A stretch of DNA of 64,000 nucleotides from JAILEN01 sp036723975 (lineage in GTDB: Bacteria; Bacillota; Clostridia; Lachnospirales; Lachnospiraceae), in contig DAIMGJ010000002.1 of assembly GCA_036723975.1 (NCBI GenBank), positions 1 to 64,000 of the forward strand, given 5' to 3'. Positions within the stretch are counted from its first letter, which is position 1. Each line of letters starts with the position of its first letter. Positions 61,754 through 64,000 of the stretch are shown in pieces. Under the pieces are notes generated by a model. That model was not told the origin of the DNA. It ran no database searches and saw only the letters and a list, made by a program, of their open reading frames with translations. The position numbers and the translations under genes were made by a program.

Positions 61754-62872
61754 TTATTCCTCCAACGATTCCAAATCATAAATCAAATCTACTGAGGGCA
61801 GGCTGGAAAATAAATCATTTTCAACAGCCTTGCGAAGCGAATCCGTATTCCGTTTTATTAACTCAGATGCGTTTATACAGCTGATTGCGTGGCTTCCATC
61901 CACATCCTTTTTCATAAACATATATGCATGTTTGGGCAAGTCCATATCTAATATTTCAACATTGTGAGTTGTAAAAAAGAGCTGTTCATCTTGCCGAAGT
62001 TTTCCTATCATCATAGCAAGCACCGCCTTCTCTATTTCACTATCAATATAAGAAAACTTTTCATCGCAATAGTAAAACCCAAACGACGAAGATATAATAT
62101 CTGTTAATATTGCAGCAACACCAACTCCGGCCTTTGTTCCACTTGAAAGTTTATTCGAATCAAACTTTTCACCGCTTTTTAAAATTATTTCCCCACACTC
62201 TGTTCGTATAACATAGCTCTCCTTTACTCCATCCAGTTTTTCAATTATATTTATGGACGGATCCAAAGCTTTCATCACATTGTTTGCCACTTTTAGAAAA
62301 AGGCTTTCATTTCCCGGTGCAAAGAAAACATTATCAATATCTAACGGATACTCAAAGCACCATGATTGCGAACCTATTTTTTCTAATTCGCGAATATAAT
62401 CTGCCGGAAAACTATTTGCCTCCATTTCATTGAGGCGGGCTCGGCACTTTTCATATGTATCATCCTTCAAAATCTCAGTAGAGACAACGATGGCTTGCAC
62501 ATCATCACTAATATATTTCTCTCCTCGCTTACCTGCAACTTGGCAGCTAACACGATACATAATACGCTCTTCACCCACAAATTCCACTGAAAACCTAGCC
62601 GGTTTTTGGGGATTTCCTATATGATTCGTTAGAGGAATAATATTTTTATCTGAGAAAAAACTAAAAATCTCGTTTAAAAAAAGACCCAGAGTCGTCTTTC
62701 CCGTCGCATTTGCGCCCATTAAAATATTAACCTTTCGATAGCGAAAGCCTGAACAATAACTTAATGCTTCCGGCTCCAACGTATTACCGACTATTTTCTT
62801 TGGATAAGAAAAATTAACATGAAACTTTTTAAATGCGAAAAAATTATCTGCTTTTAAATCCATAACAACCAT
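61754..62872 (-). CDS. AAA (ABC/OLD-like) ATPase
   Basis: This 372-residue ATPase of the AAA_15/AAA_21 type has the N-terminal strand LKADNFFAFKKFHVNF and Walker A GANATGKTT at 53-61. The ABC-like signature is SNKLSSGTKAGVGVAAILTD near 240, Walker B is SFGFYYCDEKFSYIDSEIE near 263, and the switch His is in FFTTHNVEILDMDL near 299. All parts for ATP hydrolysis are present. AGGAGGG precedes the ATG at 62872. It is first in an operon with the TOPRIM-like and membrane-protein genes, behind an operator-like repeat. Confidence 0.9.
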   Translation of the reverse strand: MVVMDLKADNFFAFKKFHVNFSYPKKIVGNTLEPEALSYCSGFRYRKVNILMGANATGKTTLGLFLNEIFSFFSDKNIIPLTNHIGNPQKPARFSVEFVGEERIMYRVSCQVAGKRGEKYISDDVQAIVVSTEILKDDTYEKCRARLNEMEANSFPADYIRELEKIGSQSWCFEYPLDIDNVFFAPGNESLFLKVANNVMKALDPSINIIEKLDGVKESYVIRTECGEIILKSGEKFDSNKLSSGTKAGVGVAAILTDIISSSFGFYYCDEKFSYIDSEIEKAVLAMMIGKLRQDEQLFFTTHNVEILDMDLPKHAYMFMKKDVDGSHAISCINASELIKRNTDSLRKAVENDLFSSLPSVDLIYDLESLEE

Positions 62873-62886
62873 AAAGCAACCCTCCT

Positions 62887-62941
62887 TTACTTCGTATATC
62901 CCGAAGTAATATTATTATAACTCGCCATTGTGCCGAAGTAA
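62887..62941. promoter_or_regulatory. Operator-like TTACTTCG/CGAAGTAA repeats
   Basis: TTACTTCG (62887-62894) and CGAAGTAA (62902-62909) form a perfect inverted repeat with a 7-base centre. A third copy, CGAAGTAA, lies at 62934-62941. One copy covers the -35 box of the ATPase promoter and the pair lies just past its start point, a layout typical of a repressor site. Confidence 0.65.
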
Positions 62942-62942
62942 A
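62914..62942 (-). promoter_or_regulatory. Promoter of the ATPase operon
   Basis: The minus strand reads TTTACT, a 17-base spacer, then TATAAT. It is about 41 bases upstream of the ATPase ATG and embedded in the TTACTTCG repeats. Confidence 0.65.
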
Positions 62943-63006
62943 TATTAACATTCTCATATGTCTATTTAATTCATGTTATACTATTTTTCAAAAATCGGAG
63001 GTTATT

Positions 63007-63924
63007 ATGAATAACAAAAAAATAATTGAAATGTATCTTCAATACTGTTCTGAGCAAAAGCGGCTCAGCCCAAAAACCATTCGCGCTTACAAAAATGATT
63101 TGTTCCAGTTTGCCTCTGCAATACATCCGCTTGAATTTACACAAGCCACATCGCGTATATTAGAAGAACATGTTAAGTTCTTACACAGTAAATACAAGCC
63201 TAGATCTGTCAAAAGAAAAATCGCTTCAGAAAAAGCATTTTTTCAATATTTAAAATATCAAAAAATCATCCGTTCCAATCCCTGGGATGATATCAATTGT
63301 AAATTCCGCCAACCATTCACGCTTCCTCGGACTATCCCATTATCCAGTATACAAAGAATTCTAAAGACAATTTATTCACAAATATCCACCAAAGAAAGTT
63401 CTTACAAAAGACGAAATGCAATCCGTGATGCCGCCATATGCGAGCTTCTCTTCGCAACCGGCCTTCGAATCTTTGAACTTTGCTCCTTAAAGCCTGAAGA
63501 TATCGATTTAAAAGAAGGCACCATTCTTATTCACGGAAAAGGTGCCAAAGAGCGCCTATTACATATCGGAAATCTGCAAGCTCGCGAATCCCTTGAGAAC
63601 TACAAAAACGAATTTATCCACGAGATTGAAGCCTGTGGATATTTCTTTGCGAACCAAAACAGGCATCCTTTTTCAGAACAATCCGTTCGACGGATGCTTT
63701 CACGCTACTCGAAGCTGGCCTCTGTCGAACAACACATCACTCCCCACATGTGGCGTCACACTTTTGCAACCGCTCTGTTAGAAGCTGATGTTGATATCCG
63801 TTATATTCAGGCCATGCTCGGGCACAGCTCTATACACACCACAGAAATATACACACATGTATCTTTGGCAAAACAAAAGGAAATCCTTTGCAACAAGCAT
63901 CCTAGAAATGACTTTTTTCTTTGA
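63007..63924 (+). CDS. Tyrosine recombinase (XerC/D-like integrase)
   Basis: This 305-residue recombinase has an N-terminal SAM-like core-binding domain (KIIEMYLQYCSEQKRLSPKT). The catalytic domain has the first Arg in LLFATGLRIFELCSLKPEDI near 155. His247 and Arg250 are in PHMWRHTFATALLEADVDIR, His273 is in MLGHSSIHTTEIYTHV and the nucleophile is Tyr282. CGGAGGTTATT precedes the ATG. It is transcribed away from the ATPase operon and is probably the mobility gene of the 58.9-63.9 kb island. No att site could be identified. Confidence 0.93.
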   Translation: MNNKKIIEMYLQYCSEQKRLSPKTIRAYKNDLFQFASAIHPLEFTQATSRILEEHVKFLHSKYKPRSVKRKIASEKAFFQYLKYQKIIRSNPWDDINCKFRQPFTLPRTIPLSSIQRILKTIYSQISTKESSYKRRNAIRDAAICELLFATGLRIFELCSLKPEDIDLKEGTILIHGKGAKERLLHIGNLQARESLENYKNEFIHEIEACGYFFANQNRHPFSEQSVRRMLSRYSKLASVEQHITPHMWRHTFATALLEADVDIRYIQAMLGHSSIHTTEIYTHVSLAKQKEILCNKHPRNDFFL

Positions 63925-64000
63925 CAAAGACACACAGACCCTCCATTTAACTTATATATTTTTGATTGATAATTGTAGATTATCGGTTGAAAACGGAGCA

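Noticed and set aside
1..64000. tRNA, rRNA and CRISPR arrays
   Set aside because: No cloverleaf-like segments with CCA ends, rRNA blocks or regularly spaced repeat-spacer units were seen when reading the intergenic regions.

Overview
The window looks like a low-to-mid-GC, motile, anaerobic Firmicute of the Lachnospiraceae (Butyrivibrio/Roseburia/Lachnospira-like). This rests on the class of flagellar genes (FliW-CsrA, FlaG, FlgM/FlgN, short flagellins), rubrerythrin, a bile-salt-hydrolase-type enzyme and strong AGGAGG ribosome sites. It is inference from gene content, not a database match. Almost everything is on the minus strand; the exceptions are an acyltransferase, a CdaR regulator and a tyrosine recombinase.

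Layout. (1) 76-6443: flagellin-glycan genes (CBS-nucleotidyltransferase, radical SAM enzyme, two Gfo/Idh oxidoreductases) and a Maf/MptE-like flagellin glycosyltransferase with a small partner. (2) 6507-21151: a late flagellar cluster, in transcription order MCP, flgM, flgN, two flgK paralogues, flgL, fliW, csrA, flaG, fliD, fliS, a FliT-like chaperone and two flagellins. Four sigma-28 promoters with identical architecture (8-bp -35, 12-bp spacer, CCGATAN) lie before flgM, flaG and each flagellin. CsrA-type GGA hairpins lie in the leaders of one flagellin and of flgL. (3) 21298-26251: malQ-lacI-glgP glycogen/maltodextrin operon with a visible promoter and LacI-type operator. (4) 26411-30482: TraX-like acetylase, superoxide dismutase, SGNH and DHHW proteins; acyltransferase at 30662. 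(5) 31751-43257: an eight-gene surface-glycan operon. It has two large membrane proteins, a GH78-like lipoprotein, three enzymes fitting NDP-2-deoxysugar synthesis (2,3-dehydratase, Gfo/Idh ketoreductase, SDR), and a GtrB/GtrII-like transfer pair. (6) 43229-44961: mtnN, luxS, psiE.

(7) 45007-56822: a sugar-acid catabolic locus. A CdaR regulator diverges from eleven genes: glycerate kinase, TctBAC transporter, PdxA2, two TIM-barrel isomerases, Asp/Glu racemase-like protein, split transketolase and hydroxyacid dehydrogenase. The combination suggests uptake of a small polyhydroxy acid and its conversion to triose or glycerate intermediates. The exact substrate is not readable from sequence. (8) 56843-58785: rubrerythrin, choloylglycine hydrolase, a small unknown protein.

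(9) 58862-63924: an accessory island ending in a tyrosine recombinase. It has an ATPase / TOPRIM-like / TRADD-N-associated-type membrane-protein operon behind an operator-like repeat. There is also an NYN-RNase/XRE pair whose own short leader folds into an intrinsic terminator. Two broken gene remnants lie between them. This is the best candidate for an undescribed conflict or defence system.
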